Source: Pseudoalteromonas sp. MMG010 (GTDB lineage: Bacteria; Pseudomonadota; Gammaproteobacteria; Enterobacterales; Alteromonadaceae). Taken from it: a stretch of 64,000 bases of DNA. Each line of letters starts with the position of its first letter. The stretch's first letter is position 1. The stretch covers positions 1 through 64,000 of the forward strand of contig NZ_JAGJEG010000011.1 in assembly GCF_018100905.1 (NCBI RefSeq), in the 5' to 3' direction. The notes beneath the pieces were generated by a model that had not been told where the DNA came from, searched no databases, and worked only from the letters and a program-made list of their open reading frames with translations. Both the position numbers and the translations under genes were made by a program. This document shows positions 1 through 12,125 of the stretch, in pieces.

Positions 1-260
1 CACACACATTTATAAAGATTTGGTTTTAAAAAATGTGGACGTTGATAGAGAATAAAAACAGTCCAGATAAGGTCACCACCTAACCTGAACTGCCTTTCAC
101 ACTGACAACATCTTTACACACACATTTATAAAGATTCGGTTTTAATAAATGTGGACGTTGATAGAGGATAAAAACAGTCCAGATAAGGTCACCACCTAAC
201 CTGAACTGCCTTTCACACTGACAACATCTTTACACACACATTTATAAAGATTCGGTTTTA
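1..260. repeat. 116-bp tandem repeat, 2.2 copies, cut by window edge
   Basis: Positions 1-116 and 117-232 are copies of the same 116-bp unit, differing at only three bases (unit positions 21, 29 and 51); a third copy is present for 28 bp (233-260) and then stops. Each full unit contains an imperfect inverted repeat (59-73 against 78-92, loop CACC), so a transcript could fold. There is no open frame. The array probably extends left of the window. Its role is unknown. Confidence 0.9.
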
Positions 261-555
261 GATTAACGCCATTGGCATTAATAATTAATTTGGTTAGACA
301 GCGCTTTAGTTATTTTTATTGTTTGCTAACTGCCTATAGGTTCAATTTAGAGTAATCACTCAAAACCGACAAGCGATAAAATAAACACCGATAAGTGAAA
401 AAAACTAATCTATGTCCCTATTTCGCACAAATTTAAAAAATCACTTTTAAATTAATGCTTTATATTAAAAGTTAGGGGGAGTTGGTAGAAATAAAATAAA
501 GGAATTTATTGCTCTATCAAGCAAATATTAAGAAAGGTTATACCGTTAAAATAAA
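261..555. other. AT-rich intergenic stretch, nothing recognised
   Basis: About 300 bp between the tandem repeat and the nqrM terminator. It is AT-rich, has no convincing coding frame with a ribosome binding site, and I see no RNA gene in it. Confidence 0.5.
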
Positions 556-580
556 AAAAGCGCTATTTAAAAGCGCTTTT
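556..580. terminator. hairpin terminator after nqrM
   Basis: AAAAGCGCT (556-564) pairs with AGCGCTTTT (572-580) across a 7-nt loop. The A-run on the left gives a U-run on the minus strand, so it can end transcription of nqrM, which stops 20 bp away. Confidence 0.75.
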
Positions 581-599
581 CGTTAGTTAAATTACTGAA

Positions 600-812
600 T
601 TATAAAATTTGATTTTCTTTCCATACTTGCTCTTTTTCCAAGCGTTTTTTTCGCTTGTCACAGGGATCATCACAGTCACATGCTTTATCGATCCCCACAG
701 AGCCCAAACCACCACAGCTACTGGCCATAGATTTCTTTTGTACAATCATTCCAATCGCCATTGCTGTAACAATTAAAATAAGTAAACCAAAAGTAAGAAG
801 AAAAAGTGACAT
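600..812 (-). CDS. nqrM: NqrM, Na+-NQR maturation protein
   Basis: A 70-residue protein with one N-terminal membrane helix (about residues 3-25) followed by a cysteine-rich tail: SSCGGLG, then CDCDDPC. This layout is that of the NqrM (DUF539) family, which is needed to mature the sodium-pumping NADH:quinone reductase, probably by delivering iron for the cluster held between NqrD and NqrE. It is the last gene of the apbE-nqrM tail of the nqr locus, on the same strand, as is usual in Vibrio and relatives. Length is normal for the family. Confidence 0.9.
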   Translation of the reverse strand: MSLFLLTFGLLILIVTAMAIGMIVQKKSMASSCGGLGSVGIDKACDCDDPCDKRKKRLEKEQVWKENQIL

Positions 813-914
813 TATTTAGCCTCTGCTATCTACAAAAGTTAGTTCTATATACTTGAACATTTATTAAATTATACACCTAAACCCCAAGTCGATGCGAGTA
901 GTTAACTGGTAACT

Positions 915-1946
915 CTACAAATAAGGCTTAAATGCCGGGCTTGAGTAGGTAATTAATCCCTGTTCACCCTTCGCAATTAAGTAGACCGGCAAATCATGTT
1001 TTTCTGCGTAACTTTTTGCTTTTTTCATACCCATCACAGTTAAAGCCGTGGCTAAGCCATCAGCTGTCATTGCACTAGGATGAAGTACAGTCACCGATAC
1101 TAAATCATGTTTTATAGGCATACCCGAATTTGGGTTAATTAAATGAGTATAAACTTCACCATCCATTTCATAAAAAATACGATAATCCCCTGAGGTCGCA
1201 ATACCGTTTGTACCAGGCGATAAAACACGGTGTACTTTACGCTCTCCAGGCTTAGCATCTGGTTGCTCAATTGCAATTTTCCAATCTTGATTATTCGGCT
1301 TCTTGCCGGCAATACGAAGCTCACCGCCAATCTCAACCATATAGCTAGTAATCCCGTAACTTTCTAATAGTTGTGCTACTTTATCGATACCATAGCCTTT
1401 AGCAGTCGCCGAAAATGACAGTTCCAACCCATCTATAGTCTTACTTAACCCTTGTGTATTTAAAGTCAGTTTATCAAGCCCAATTTTCTCAACCATTTTT
1501 GCAAGTTCAATATTGCTTGGGCGATTACTCGGCTTCTTATCAGGCCCAAAGCCCCATAGGTCAATAAGTGGACCCATAGTCACATCGAGGGTTTTTGTTG
1601 ATTTACCTAATCGAATCGATTCACTGATCACAGCCCTAAAATCATCGCTAATAGGCATCACTTGATTAGCAGGGAGCCTGTTAAATGTGTTTATTTCAGA
1701 GTCATCAATATAAGTAGACATAGACTGGTTTACACTTTTGAGCACATCGTCTATTTGTGTTTGTAATTCTTTAGGTGAAAGCTGCGCCTGCTCATCATAA
1801 AACTTAATATGATAAGTAGTCCCCATTGTTCTACCTTCTAAAAAAGCCCCTTCTGGTACTGCCTTTTCACCACAACCTGTGAGTAATAAAGTCAATGTAA
1901 TAAATAATAAAGCAATAAAGCTTTGAGAAGTACTCACTCGGTTCAT
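915..1946 (-). CDS. apbE: ApbE, FAD:protein FMN transferase lipoprotein
   Basis: 343 residues. The N-terminus is a lipoprotein signal with lipobox LLTGC (Cys25), followed by an ApbE fold with EGRTMGTTYHIKFY near residue 38 and SATAKGYGIDKVA near residue 180. ApbE moves FMN from FAD onto threonines of NqrB and NqrC; both target SGAT motifs are encoded just upstream. A strong terminator separates it from nqrF, so it may have its own promoter or be expressed by read-through. The protein is expected on the periplasmic face of the inner membrane. The start is supported by the signal peptide. Confidence 0.95.
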   Translation of the reverse strand: MNRVSTSQSFIALLFITLTLLLTGCGEKAVPEGAFLEGRTMGTTYHIKFYDEQAQLSPKELQTQIDDVLKSVNQSMSTYIDDSEINTFNRLPANQVMPISDDFRAVISESIRLGKSTKTLDVTMGPLIDLWGFGPDKKPSNRPSNIELAKMVEKIGLDKLTLNTQGLSKTIDGLELSFSATAKGYGIDKVAQLLESYGITSYMVEIGGELRIAGKKPNNQDWKIAIEQPDAKPGERKVHRVLSPGTNGIATSGDYRIFYEMDGEVYTHLINPNSGMPIKHDLVSVTVLHPSAMTADGLATALTVMGMKKAKSYAEKHDLPVYLIAKGEQGLITYSSPAFKPYL

Positions 1947-1980
1947 AAAAGCCTACTTATAAAATAAAGAATAAAAAAAA

Positions 1981-2007
1981 GCCTCGTAGCACTTAGTGCG
2001 ACGAGGC
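1981..2007 (-). terminator. intrinsic terminator of the nqrABCDEF operon
   Basis: GCCTCGT and GCAC pair with GTGC and ACGAGGC around a TTA loop with a single internal mismatch. The A-run at 1972-1980 becomes a U-run on the minus strand, directly after the hairpin. It sits 40 bp after nqrF and before apbE. Confidence 0.9.
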
Positions 2008-2046
2008 TAGTATTTTAACCAAAACTAAACTGTTTTGGTATGGGTG

Positions 2047-3276
2047 TTAGCCACCGAAATCATCTAATAAGATATTTTCGTCTTCTACACCTAAGTCTTT
2101 AAGCATTGTGATAACTGCCGCGTTCATCATTGGAGGACCACACATGTAGAACTCACAATCTTCTGGGGCTTCGTGATCTTTAAGATAGTTCTCAAATAAC
2201 ACGTTATGGATAAAGCCAGTATAGCCTTCCCAGTTATCTTCAGGTTGTGGATCTGAAAGTGCTGTATGCCATACGAAGTTTTCATTTTCAGCAGCTAAGC
2301 CGTCAAAATCTTCTACATAGAACATTTCACGTTTAGAACGTGCACCATACCAAAAGCTCATCTTACGTTTAGAGTTTAAACGTTTAAGTTGGTCAAAGAT
2401 ATGTGAACGCATTGGCGCCATACCAGCACCACCACCTACAAATACCATTTCGGCATCAGTGTCTTTAGCAAAGAACTCACCAAATGGACCAGAGATTGTC
2501 ACTTTATCACCTGCTTTAAGTGACCAAATGTATGATGACATTTTACCACAAGGTAAGCTTAAATCTCTTGGAGGAGGAGAAGCAATACGCACATTAAGCA
2601 TAATGATACCCTCTTCCTCAGGGTAGTTAGCCATTGAGTATGCACGAATAGTTTCTTCGTCAACTTTAGACTCTAGGTTAAAGAAACCAAAATGTTCCCA
2701 GTCACCACGATATTCTTCAGGTACATCAAAATCAGCATATTTAACGTGGTGTGCTGGCGCTTCTATTTGAATATAACCACCGGCACGAAACGGTACTGAC
2801 TCACCATCAGGAATTTGTAGCTTAAGTTCTTTAATGAACGTTGCTTTGTTATCATTAGAGATAACTTCACAATCCCATTTTTTAACACCAAAAATTGACT
2901 CTTCAAGCTCAATTTCCATGTCGTTTTTAACATTAACCTGACACGCTAAACGACAGCCTTCACGGGCTTCACCTTTAGAGATGTGATCAAGTTCTGTTGG
3001 CAAAATATCGCCACCACCTTCTTTTATGTGAACACGACACTGACCACAAGAGCCACCACCGCCACACGCAGATGATACGAAAATGCCTGATTCAGAAAGC
3101 GCGCCTAAAAGCTTGCTACCTGCAGAGGTTTTAATCGCTTTATCTGCATCGCCATTAATACCTATAATGATGTCACCGCTAGCCACTAATTTAGATTTAG
3201 CACCAATAATAACTAAAACTAAAATAACAACGATAGCAATGAAAACACCAACGCCTAAGAAAATCTGATAATCCAT
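2047..3276 (-). CDS. nqrF: NqrF, NADH-oxidising subunit F of Na+-NQR
   Basis: 409 residues: one N-terminal membrane helix (5-25), a plant-type 2Fe-2S ferredoxin domain with Cys71, Cys77 and Cys80 ([11 protein letters not shown]) and a fourth cysteine near 112, then an FAD/NADH oxidoreductase module ([11 protein letters not shown] flavin motif; [11 protein letters not shown] nucleotide motif). It ends in the typical ILLDDFGG. NqrF takes electrons from NADH at the cytoplasmic side and passes them through FAD and 2Fe-2S to the rest of the complex. Last gene of the nqr operon; 18 bp after nqrE. Confidence 0.98.
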   Translation of the reverse strand: MDYQIFLGVGVFIAIVVILVLVIIGAKSKLVASGDIIIGINGDADKAIKTSAGSKLLGALSESGIFVSSACGGGGSCGQCRVHIKEGGGDILPTELDHISKGEAREGCRLACQVNVKNDMEIELEESIFGVKKWDCEVISNDNKATFIKELKLQIPDGESVPFRAGGYIQIEAPAHHVKYADFDVPEEYRGDWEHFGFFNLESKVDEETIRAYSMANYPEEEGIIMLNVRIASPPPRDLSLPCGKMSSYIWSLKAGDKVTISGPFGEFFAKDTDAEMVFVGGGAGMAPMRSHIFDQLKRLNSKRKMSFWYGARSKREMFYVEDFDGLAAENENFVWHTALSDPQPEDNWEGYTGFIHNVLFENYLKDHEAPEDCEFYMCGPPMMNAAVITMLKDLGVEDENILLDDFGG

Positions 3277-3294
3277 GATTTATCCTCGCTACCT

Positions 3295-3903
3295 TTACAG
3301 TGAAATACCAGAGAATGACATAAAGCCTAGACCCATTAAACCAACAGTGATAAAGGTAATACCTAAACCACGTAAGCCATCTGGTACGTCTGAGTACTTC
3401 ATCTTCTCACGGATACCTGCAAGTAATGTAATTGCAAGCGCCCAACCAACACCAGCGCCAACACCATAAACAACAGACTCGCCGAAGTTATAGTTACGCT
3501 CAACCATGAATGATACCGCACCAAAGATTGCACAGTTAACTGTGATCAATGGTAAGAAGATACCTAATGCGTTGTAAAGTGCAGGGAAAAACTTATCTAA
3601 TGCCATTTCTAAAATTTGCACCAGTGCAGCAATTACACCAATGAAAGTTAAGAAACGTAAAAAGCTAAGGTCAGCATCTGGGTAACCAAGCCACTCAAGA
3701 GAGCCCGGAGCAAGTACCGCATGATAAACCAAGTTGTTTACAGGTACAGAAATACCTAATACAACAATAACCGCAACACCTAAACCAATTGACGTAGTTA
3801 CTTTTTTAGATACTGCTAAGAAAGTACACATACCCAAGAAGAAAGATAACGCCAAGTTTTCAATAAAAACGGCTTTTACAAATAAACTAATATAATGTTC
3901 CAC
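3295..3903 (-). CDS. nqrE: NqrE, membrane subunit E of Na+-NQR
   Basis: 202-residue six-helix membrane protein. Cys26 (LGMCTFLAV) and the later cysteine in VNCAIFG correspond to the two NqrE cysteines that, with two from NqrD, bind the intramembrane iron-sulfur cluster in the Vibrio cholerae enzyme. NqrD and NqrE are homologous and inserted in opposite orientation. The gene lies 10 bp after nqrD and 18 bp before nqrF. RnfA is a close relative, but the neighbours are NqrA and NqrF, so this is NQR. Confidence 0.97.
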   Translation of the reverse strand: MEHYISLFVKAVFIENLALSFFLGMCTFLAVSKKVTTSIGLGVAVIVVLGISVPVNNLVYHAVLAPGSLEWLGYPDADLSFLRFLTFIGVIAALVQILEMALDKFFPALYNALGIFLPLITVNCAIFGAVSFMVERNYNFGESVVYGVGAGVGWALAITLLAGIREKMKYSDVPDGLRGLGITFITVGLMGLGFMSFSGISL

Positions 3904-3913
3904 TGTTTTCCCC

Positions 3914-4546
3914 TTACGCTTTAGCTTCTACTTGGTCTTTCTTAAAGGTACGTAGTACCCATATGAATAAACCAATGATGAAGAATGCACTCGGTGGTAA
4001 AATCAATAGACCCATAGGTTGATACCAACCACCATCTTGTACTAATGGGATAATATCAACACCGAATAGTGAACCTTTACCAAATAACTCACGAATGAAG
4101 CCAACTGTTAGTAGGACTACTGAGTAGCCTAAGCCATTACCAATACCATCAAGGAATGACATTAGTGGCGGCGACTTCATTGCGTATGCTTCAGCACGAC
4201 CCATTACGATACAGTTAGTGATGATCAAACCAACGAATACTGAAAGCTCTTTTGCCGTAGCATAAGAAAACGCTTGCAGTACTTGGTCAACAACAATAAC
4301 TAACGAGGCAATAATCGTCATTTGCACGATAATACGTACAGATGATGGTATTTGATTACGAATTAGTGAGATAAAGAAGCTTGAAAAAGCAGTTACTAAT
4401 GTCAAAGCAATTGACATGATTAATGCATTTTTTAAGCTAGACGTTACCGCTAGTGCAGAACAAATACCAAGTACTTGTAAAGCAATCGGGTTGTTTGCTA
4501 AAACCGGACCAAATAGGACCGCCTTCATTTCTTTACTATCAGCCAT
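3914..4546 (-). CDS. nqrD: NqrD, membrane subunit D of Na+-NQR
   Basis: 210 residues, about six membrane helices. Cys29 (LGICSALAV) and a cysteine in [12 protein letters not shown] match the NqrD ligands of the cluster shared with NqrE. The start codon overlaps the stop codon of nqrC by one base, which suggests translational coupling. Core part of the sodium-translocating membrane domain. Confidence 0.97.
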   Translation of the reverse strand: MADSKEMKAVLFGPVLANNPIALQVLGICSALAVTSSLKNALIMSIALTLVTAFSSFFISLIRNQIPSSVRIIVQMTIIASLVIVVDQVLQAFSYATAKELSVFVGLIITNCIVMGRAEAYAMKSPPLMSFLDGIGNGLGYSVVLLTVGFIRELFGKGSLFGVDIIPLVQDGGWYQPMGLLILPPSAFFIIGLFIWVLRTFKKDQVEAKA

Positions 4547-5298
4547 TATTTCAATGCTCCTTTACGTACTTTCGCAAGGAAAGGGCCAAAGCCATTTTCG
4601 CCAGTCCAAAAGTCAACTGCATGCTCAACACCGTTAGATGTTAGTGTTGCACCTGAAAGACCATCAATCTTATGCTCATCGCTACCTGCAGTGCCTTTAA
4701 CTATTTGGATAGGTAATTCTTTACCTTGCCATGTAGCAGTCCACTGTGGGTTTTGAATTTCGCCGCCTAAGCCTGGTGTTTCGTTATGTTTGTAAAAAAT
4801 AATGTTTTTTACTGTTTCACCATCGCTTTCAAGCGAAATAAAACCATACATTAAACCCCATAAGCCGTAGCCTTGGATTGGTAAAATGATCGCGTCTGTA
4901 GAGCCATCAGCTTTTTTAGAAAAGTACACTGGTGATTCTTTCGTTACACGTTGAATACCCGCGATATCTTTAACGCCTTTCTCTTTAAGAGAAACACTTA
5001 AAGCTGTATCGTATTTACTTTTTTCAAAGTCAAAAATAGTTGGGTCTGTATCAACAAACTCACCTGTTGTCATATTAACAACGCGCGCTTCAATTTTTGC
5101 ATTAAATACGTCAGATACATTTTCAGCACCTTCAATACCTGCCGCAACTAAAATATTACTTTGAATATCTTTTTCTTTATTTGCTTGCTGTAAAGGACGA
5201 AGACTTACAGAAGCAAACGAAACAATAATTGCACATACTAAACATAGCGCAACAACTACTGCTAACGTTTTGCCGATTGATTCGTTATTACTAGACAT
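4546..5298 (-). CDS. nqrC: NqrC, FMN-carrying subunit C of Na+-NQR
   Basis: 250 residues with a single N-terminal membrane helix (about 9-31) and a large periplasmic domain. The motif [10 protein letters not shown] holds the threonine that receives FMN covalently from Apb[13 protein letters not shown] is a typical NqrC stretch. The first eight bases overlap the end of nqrB and the stop overlaps nqrD, so the operon is tightly packed. NqrC relays electrons from the NqrD/E cluster to the FMN of NqrB. Confidence 0.97.
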   Translation of the reverse strand: MSSNNESIGKTLAVVVALCLVCAIIVSFASVSLRPLQQANKEKDIQSNILVAAGIEGAENVSDVFNAKIEARVVNMTTGEFVDTDPTIFDFEKSKYDTALSVSLKEKGVKDIAGIQRVTKESPVYFSKKADGSTDAIILPIQGYGLWGLMYGFISLESDGETVKNIIFYKHNETPGLGGEIQNPQWTATWQGKELPIQIVKGTAGSDEHKIDGLSGATLTSNGVEHAVDFWTGENGFGPFLAKVRKGALK

Positions 5299-6493
5299 GA
5301 CGTGCCAACCTCCGCTTGATATTTGCTTGCACTACAAAGTGATCGAATAATGGTGCAAATAAGTTAGCAAATAAAATTGCTAGCATCATACCTTCAGGGA
5401 AAGCAGGATTTACAACACGAATCATTACAACCATAAAGCCAATTAATAGGCCGTAGGCTATTTTACCTTTATCAGTAAATGCAGCAGATACTGGGTCAGT
5501 AGCCATAAAGAACATACCAAACGCAAATCCACCTAACACTAAGTGCCAATGCCAAGGCATAGCAAATACAGGGTTAGTTTCAGAGCCAACGGTATTAAGT
5601 AAGAATGCTGTAGCAACCATACCTAGGAATACACCTAGTACAATGCGCCATGAAGCAATACGTACATAAATTAAAAATAGACCACCAAGTAATAATGCAG
5701 CAGTTGAGGTTTCACCAACAGAACCTTGAATGAATCCGTAAAACGCATCCCACCAAAGAGCCATGTTGCTGTAATCAAGCGAGCCTACAAATGCTTGACC
5801 AAGCATTGTTGCACCTGAGAATGAATCAACAGCAGTCCATACTGTGTCACCCGAAATTTGAGCTGGGTATGCAAAGAATAAAAATGCACGACCTGCTAGT
5901 GCTGGGTTTAAGAAGTTACGCCCAGTACCACCAAATATCTCTTTAGCGATTACAACACCAAATGTAATACCCAGTGCAACCTGCCATAAAGGAATTGTAG
6001 CGGGTAAAATAAGTGCGAATAATACAGAGGTTACGAAGAAACCTTCGTTAATTTCATGTTTGCGCACAGAAGCAAATATAACTTCCCAAAATCCACCTAC
6101 AGCAAAAGTTACTGCATAAATAGGCAGGAAGAAACAGGCTCCGTAGAACATTTTAGCGCCCCAACCCGATGCGGCAGTTAATTCACCACCAAATAGTTGG
6201 AACAGACCTACTTGCCAAGAATCAGCTAGCTCAAAACCTTGTGCTAATGCACCGGCGGCCTGATGGCCAATATTGAACATACCAAAAAACATAGCTGGGA
6301 ACGTCGCCATCCACACTAAAATCATCATGCGTTTTAGGTCAATGTTATCACGAACGTGAGTTGCGCCTTTATTTACATAGCCTGGGGTATAAAAAATAGT
6401 CGCGGCTGCTTCATACAGGGCGTACCACTTTTCATGTTTACCACCGGCTTCAAAATGCGGCTCGATATCTTCTAGAAATTTCTTTAAACCCAT
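5291..6493 (-). CDS. nqrB: NqrB, FMN- and riboflavin-binding membrane subunit B
   Basis: 400 residues, about ten membrane helices. The motif [10 protein letters not shown] carries the FMN-acceptor threonine, as in Nqr[20 protein letters not shown] is a conserved NqrB/RnfD motif. NqrB holds FMN and riboflavin and is taken to contain the sodium path. The gene begins 4 bp after nqrA ends and overlaps nqrC by 8 bp. Confidence 0.97.
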   Translation of the reverse strand: MGLKKFLEDIEPHFEAGGKHEKWYALYEAAATIFYTPGYVNKGATHVRDNIDLKRMMILVWMATFPAMFFGMFNIGHQAAGALAQGFELADSWQVGLFQLFGGELTAASGWGAKMFYGACFFLPIYAVTFAVGGFWEVIFASVRKHEINEGFFVTSVLFALILPATIPLWQVALGITFGVVIAKEIFGGTGRNFLNPALAGRAFLFFAYPAQISGDTVWTAVDSFSGATMLGQAFVGSLDYSNMALWWDAFYGFIQGSVGETSTAALLLGGLFLIYVRIASWRIVLGVFLGMVATAFLLNTVGSETNPVFAMPWHWHLVLGGFAFGMFFMATDPVSAAFTDKGKIAYGLLIGFMVVMIRVVNPAFPEGMMLAILFANLFAPLFDHFVVQANIKRRLARHV

Positions 6494-6497
6494 CTCT

Positions 6498-8220
<1,723 letters not shown>

Positions 8221-8261
8221 AATAAGCTACTTTTTATTCAACATTTAAAAAGCAGCTTATT
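8221..8261. terminator. long inverted repeat after erpA, probable terminator
   Basis: 15-bp arms (8221-8235 and 8247-8261) with a single mismatch and an 11-nt loop. The arms end in T-rich or A-rich runs near the loop rather than after the stem, so it is not a textbook terminator, but its place 39 bp after erpA makes that the likeliest role. Confidence 0.55.
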
Positions 8262-8299
8262 CATTCGCGGGACTTTAAGCTTAATCAGCTTACAGTGAT

Positions 8300-8638
8300 T
8301 TATACGCTAAAGCTTGCACCACAACCACAGGTGGTTGTTGCATTAGGGTTTGAAACAAAAAAGCGTGCGCCTTCAAGGCCTTCTGTATAATCAACTTCAC
8401 CATCTACTAAGTATTGCAAACTCATTGGATCAACAACTAAAGTGACACCTTTTTTAACGATTTCTAAGTCACCAGGGTTTGCTTTTTCATCAAAAGTAAA
8501 ACCATACTGGAATCCAGAACAGCCCCCTCCAGTAACATAAACACGTAATTTTAGATCAGGATTTTCTTCTTCATCAATAAGTTGTTTAACTCGACTTGCA
8601 GCCGCATCTGTAAATTTAATAGGTAATTCTTCAGACAT
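8300..8638 (-). CDS. erpA: ErpA, A-type iron-sulfur insertion protein
   Basis: 112 residues with the A-type carrier cysteines Cys40 ([11 protein letters not shown]), Cys104 and Cys106 ([11 protein letters not shown]). The N-terminus [20 protein letters not shown] is close to ErpA rather than IscA or SufA. It hands iron-sulfur clusters to apoproteins in the cytosol. It is transcribed alone, ahead of the nqr operon; NQR itself needs iron-sulfur clusters, though the shared location may be chance. Confidence 0.93.
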   Translation of the reverse strand: MSEELPIKFTDAAASRVKQLIDEEENPDLKLRVYVTGGGCSGFQYGFTFDEKANPGDLEIVKKGVTLVVDPMSLQYLVDGEVDYTEGLEGARFFVSNPNATTTCGCGASFSV

Positions 8639-8808
8639 TCTCTCACCCCTAATACCAATATGCGCGGATTATCTAATACCCGAGTATTTTAATCAAGTAT
8701 AGCAAAAAATTAGCTGTGATTCCGTTAAGTACCCCTGCACTAATAAAGACTTTAAATTAATACTTAATAAGTAATTTAGTATTAATTTAAAGTATAAACT
8801 AGCACTTT

Positions 8809-11800
8809 ATGGCAAAAGGTTCTATTTTATGGACAATTAGGAAAATGCAGTCATTTATTAAACTTATGGAAAAGTTCTTTAATATTATCCCCAAAGTAAA
8901 CTCACGCTTTACTGTACGCTTTACTGTTGTATCTTTACTTGCCTTAATGTGTAGTATTGTCGCTAGCATTAGTGTTGCACTGCAATATTATTATAGTACT
9001 GCGCAATTACAAGAACATGTACTACAAGAGTTTGAACAAGCATTAGTGCAAACCAAAGATGCATTAAGTGAAAATGATGAACAAGCAAAGCTATTAGTTG
9101 ATTTACTAGCCATCTATCCTAATATTGAAAATCAGCCTGAAGCTGTGAAATTACATACATTCACCGAAATGATGGCGATAAACCCCGTCGTTTTTGGACT
9201 TTATATTGCCACTCCCAATGGACGTTTTTTTGAAGTGGTTAACTTAAATGCCGCTGGAGCCAGAGAGCAATACTATGCAGATAATAAAGATACCTGGTTA
9301 AGCGTAACAATTGATCCTGCAAAAAAACAAAATAAACAAATTTTAACGTATTATAACCAGCAGTTAGAAGTTACAAATATTGTTGAAAAGCCAAACACCT
9401 ATAACCCTTTAGTAAGACCTTGGTTTTTACAAGCAAAACAACATACCACACGTGGTGAACCGTATTTATTTCAATTTTCTCAACTTCCAGGGATCACCTA
9501 CTCCAGAAAACTCGCTGATAATAAAGGGGTGATTGCTTTAGATATTAGTTTATCAAGCTTGTCACAAAATCTAGCAAAACATGCAAGTACTTTTGCAGGT
9601 GAAGCCTATTTAATAAAGCGCAATGGTGAGCTAATTGCGCAGTATGATGAAAGCACTGAGCAAAACCTAAAAAGCACTATAACGCCATTAATACTCAGCC
9701 CCAGTGAGCGTCAATATATAAATAGCTTGCACACAATAAATATATCTAATGGTGCGGATTGGCAACCTATTGATTTTTCTCTTTCAGGCGTCCCGAAAGG
9801 CTACGCAGTTGATGTTTTGAAACTTATCCATGAAAAAATAGGGTTAAAAGCTAATTTCGTAAATGGCTTTACTTGGCAAGAATTCACTCAACAATTTAAA
9901 AACCAAGAACTCACTATTTTAAATGCCGTATATGATACCGCGCACAATAGAGAGCTTGGTTTATTATCAGCTCCTTACGGTGATTTACCGCTAGGGCTTT
10001 TAACTAAATCAGACAACCACTATGATGCTCTCTCTCAGTTGCATTCAAAGAAACTGGCGGTGGCTCATGGTTTCTCTATTGTGGAAGAAATACAAAAGTC
10101 ACACCCACAAATAAATCTTGTGCGCTTTACCAAAAGCCATGAGATGCTTGAATTAGTCTCATCAGGTAAAGTTGATGCAGCGCTCGATAGCGCATTAACT
10201 ATGAACGATTTAGTCAGTGAATTTGCTATTGATAATTTAAGCGTCACTAGGGATATTAATTTAGGTGCCGTTAATATTGATACTCAGTTAAGGCTGTTAA
10301 TTCAATCCGATCACCAACAATTATTGCCCATTATAAATAAAGCAATTACACAATTAAAACCGCAGTTAGCGACACTTGAAAAAAAATGGCTATTTAACGA
10401 AAAAAATAACGTAACAGAGCGTGTATTACCCTACATACATGAAATCGATAATATAGCAGCCCCGCCATTAGATACTTTAATAAAAATAAAATATGAGGGT
10501 ATAAAAAAGCGATTATTTTTTGGCGAGCTTGAAACCGGCTTAGCAAATAATCAATTACTTGTTCTGGCTATTGATGAAAAAACATTATTTTCTTCTGTTT
10601 ATAAAAGTATTACTAAAAGTAGTTTAATTACGCTTGGAGTTATTATTATATTACTGCCGCTGACCTATTTATGTGCCTCTCCCGTTACAGCCACATTTGA
10701 TATGCTTTTATTACAAGCACAACATATTGCCAAACGTCACTACGATGTAGTTAAAGTCACCCCGAGTAATATCATTGAAGTAAAGCGCTTATCTTTAGCA
10801 ATAAAAAAAATGTCTAATCACTTACATCGACATGAAATATCGCAACGAAACTTAATTGATTCAATGGTTAAACTTATAGCACAAGCCATCGATGAAAAAT
10901 CACCGTATACGGGTGGGCATTGCAATCGCGTCCCTGAGCTCGGAGAAATGCTTTTAAAAGCGGCGTGCCAATCAGACTCAAAAAACTTTAAAGACTTTAA
11001 TATTACATCGCCCCAACAATGGCGCGAATTTAAAACCGCAGCCTGGTTACATGATTGTGGTAAAATTACCACACCTGAGCATATCGTAGACAAAGGCTCA
11101 AAACTTGAATGTATATACAACCGCATCCATGAAATACGAATGCGTTTTGAAGTGCTCCACCGCGATTATGAAATAGAATACTTAAACCACGTCATTTTAG
11201 CCCCTGAACAGCAACAACAGCTGCACAGTAAAAAGTGCGCTAAACAGATGCAACTACAAACAGATTTTGCATTTATTGCCAATGCGAATATTGGTAGTGA
11301 GTTTATGCCCGCACATCATCAAAACAAAATAAAAACGCTAGCAAAGTTCACCTGGCAACGTCATTTTGATGATCAATTAGGGCTTTCACCTATTGAAGAA
11401 TTAAATCGACCACCTGAGCAAAACACACTCCCCGTAACTGAATTTTTACTTGATGATAAACAACAACATATTACATTTAGAAGAAAAGAATACTCATTAC
11501 CTGACAAGTTAAAAATTGATATGGTGATACCCAAATATAAAGCAAATCGCGGTGAGATTTATAATTTGTGTATACCAAAAGGAACCCTCACCCCAGAGGA
11601 TCGATTTAAAATAAATGAACATATTATTAGTACCATAAAAATACTCGATCAGATCCCGTTTCCACCAGAGTTAGAAAATGTGCCGCGTATTGCATCAACG
11701 CACCACGAGACAATGCGCGGAGACGGTTACCCACGTAAGCTTAAAGGAGAAGAGTTGAGTATTCCTGAACGGATCTTAGCGCTTGCTGATGTTTTTGAAG

Positions 11801-12006
11801 CGCTTACAGCTTCAGATCGTCCTTATAAAAAAGCCAAAAAACTCAGTGAAGCATTAAATATATTGCATCAAATGGCGATTGAACGACATATCGACATTAC
11901 GTTATTTCGCTTATTCATACGCAGCAAAGTCTATTTAGATTACGCCAACAAATTTTTACCTAAAGTTCAAATTGATGAAATAGACGAAAATAAATACCTT
12001 AGTTAA
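8809..12006 (+). CDS. HD-GYP phosphodiesterase with Cache and SBP3 sensor regions
   Basis: 1065 residues. Order: membrane helix about 39-65; periplasmic Cache-like sensor to about 270; a region like the family-3 solute-binding domain (about 300-540, SGVPKGYAVDVLKLIHEKIG); membrane helix about 603-622; HAMP-like linker; HD-GYP domain with His748-Asp749 (HDCGK) and HHE at 965-967 followed by GDGYP at 971-975. HD-GYP enzymes hydrolyse c-di-GMP. The HD and HHE motifs are 217 residues apart, far more than usual, so about 150 residues are inserted. No clear ribosome binding site precedes the ATG at 8809; ATG at 8845 is an alternative. Confidence 0.88.
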   Translation: MAKGSILWTIRKMQSFIKLMEKFFNIIPKVNSRFTVRFTVVSLLALMCSIVASISVALQYYYSTAQLQEHVLQEFEQALVQTKDALSENDEQAKLLVDLLAIYPNIENQPEAVKLHTFTEMMAINPVVFGLYIATPNGRFFEVVNLNAAGAREQYYADNKDTWLSVTIDPAKKQNKQILTYYNQQLEVTNIVEKPNTYNPLVRPWFLQAKQHTTRGEPYLFQFSQLPGITYSRKLADNKGVIALDISLSSLSQNLAKHASTFAGEAYLIKRNGELIAQYDESTEQNLKSTITPLILSPSERQYINSLHTINISNGADWQPIDFSLSGVPKGYAVDVLKLIHEKIGLKANFVNGFTWQEFTQQFKNQELTILNAVYDTAHNRELGLLSAPYGDLPLGLLTKSDNHYDALSQLHSKKLAVAHGFSIVEEIQKSHPQINLVRFTKSHEMLELVSSGKVDAALDSALTMNDLVSEFAIDNLSVTRDINLGAVNIDTQLRLLIQSDHQQLLPIINKAITQLKPQLATLEKKWLFNEKNNVTERVLPYIHEIDNIAAPPLDTLIKIKYEGIKKRLFFGELETGLANNQLLVLAIDEKTLFSSVYKSITKSSLITLGVIIILLPLTYLCASPVTATFDMLLLQAQHIAKRHYDVVKVTPSNIIEVKRLSLAIKKMSNHLHRHEISQRNLIDSMVKLIAQAIDEKSPYTGGHCNRVPELGEMLLKAACQSDSKNFKDFNITSPQQWREFKTAAWLHDCGKITTPEHIVDKGSKLECIYNRIHEIRMRFEVLHRDYEIEYLNHVILAPEQQQQLHSKKCAKQMQLQTDFAFIANANIGSEFMPAHHQNKIKTLAKFTWQRHFDDQLGLSPIEELNRPPEQNTLPVTEFLLDDKQQHITFRRKEYSLPDKLKIDMVIPKYKANRGEIYNLCIPKGTLTPEDRFKINEHIISTIKILDQIPFPPELENVPRIASTHHETMRGDGYPRKLKGEELSIPERILALADVFEALTASDRPYKKAKKLSEALNILHQMAIERHIDITLFRLFIRSKVYLDYANKFLPKVQIDEIDENKYLS

Positions 12007-12125
12007 CACCCTATACTGAGGCAATGACATCGATTTCTTTAAAGTCGTTATTATTTAAAAATACACAAGGACTTCGCCTTACTCTTTTGCTAAAATACTG
12101 CTGAAAAGTGCTTTGAGGAACTGCG

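Noticed and set aside
1..260. Direct repeats that might be a CRISPR array
   Set aside because: The repeated unit is 116 bp and continuous, without short repeats separated by unique spacers, and no cas gene is near.
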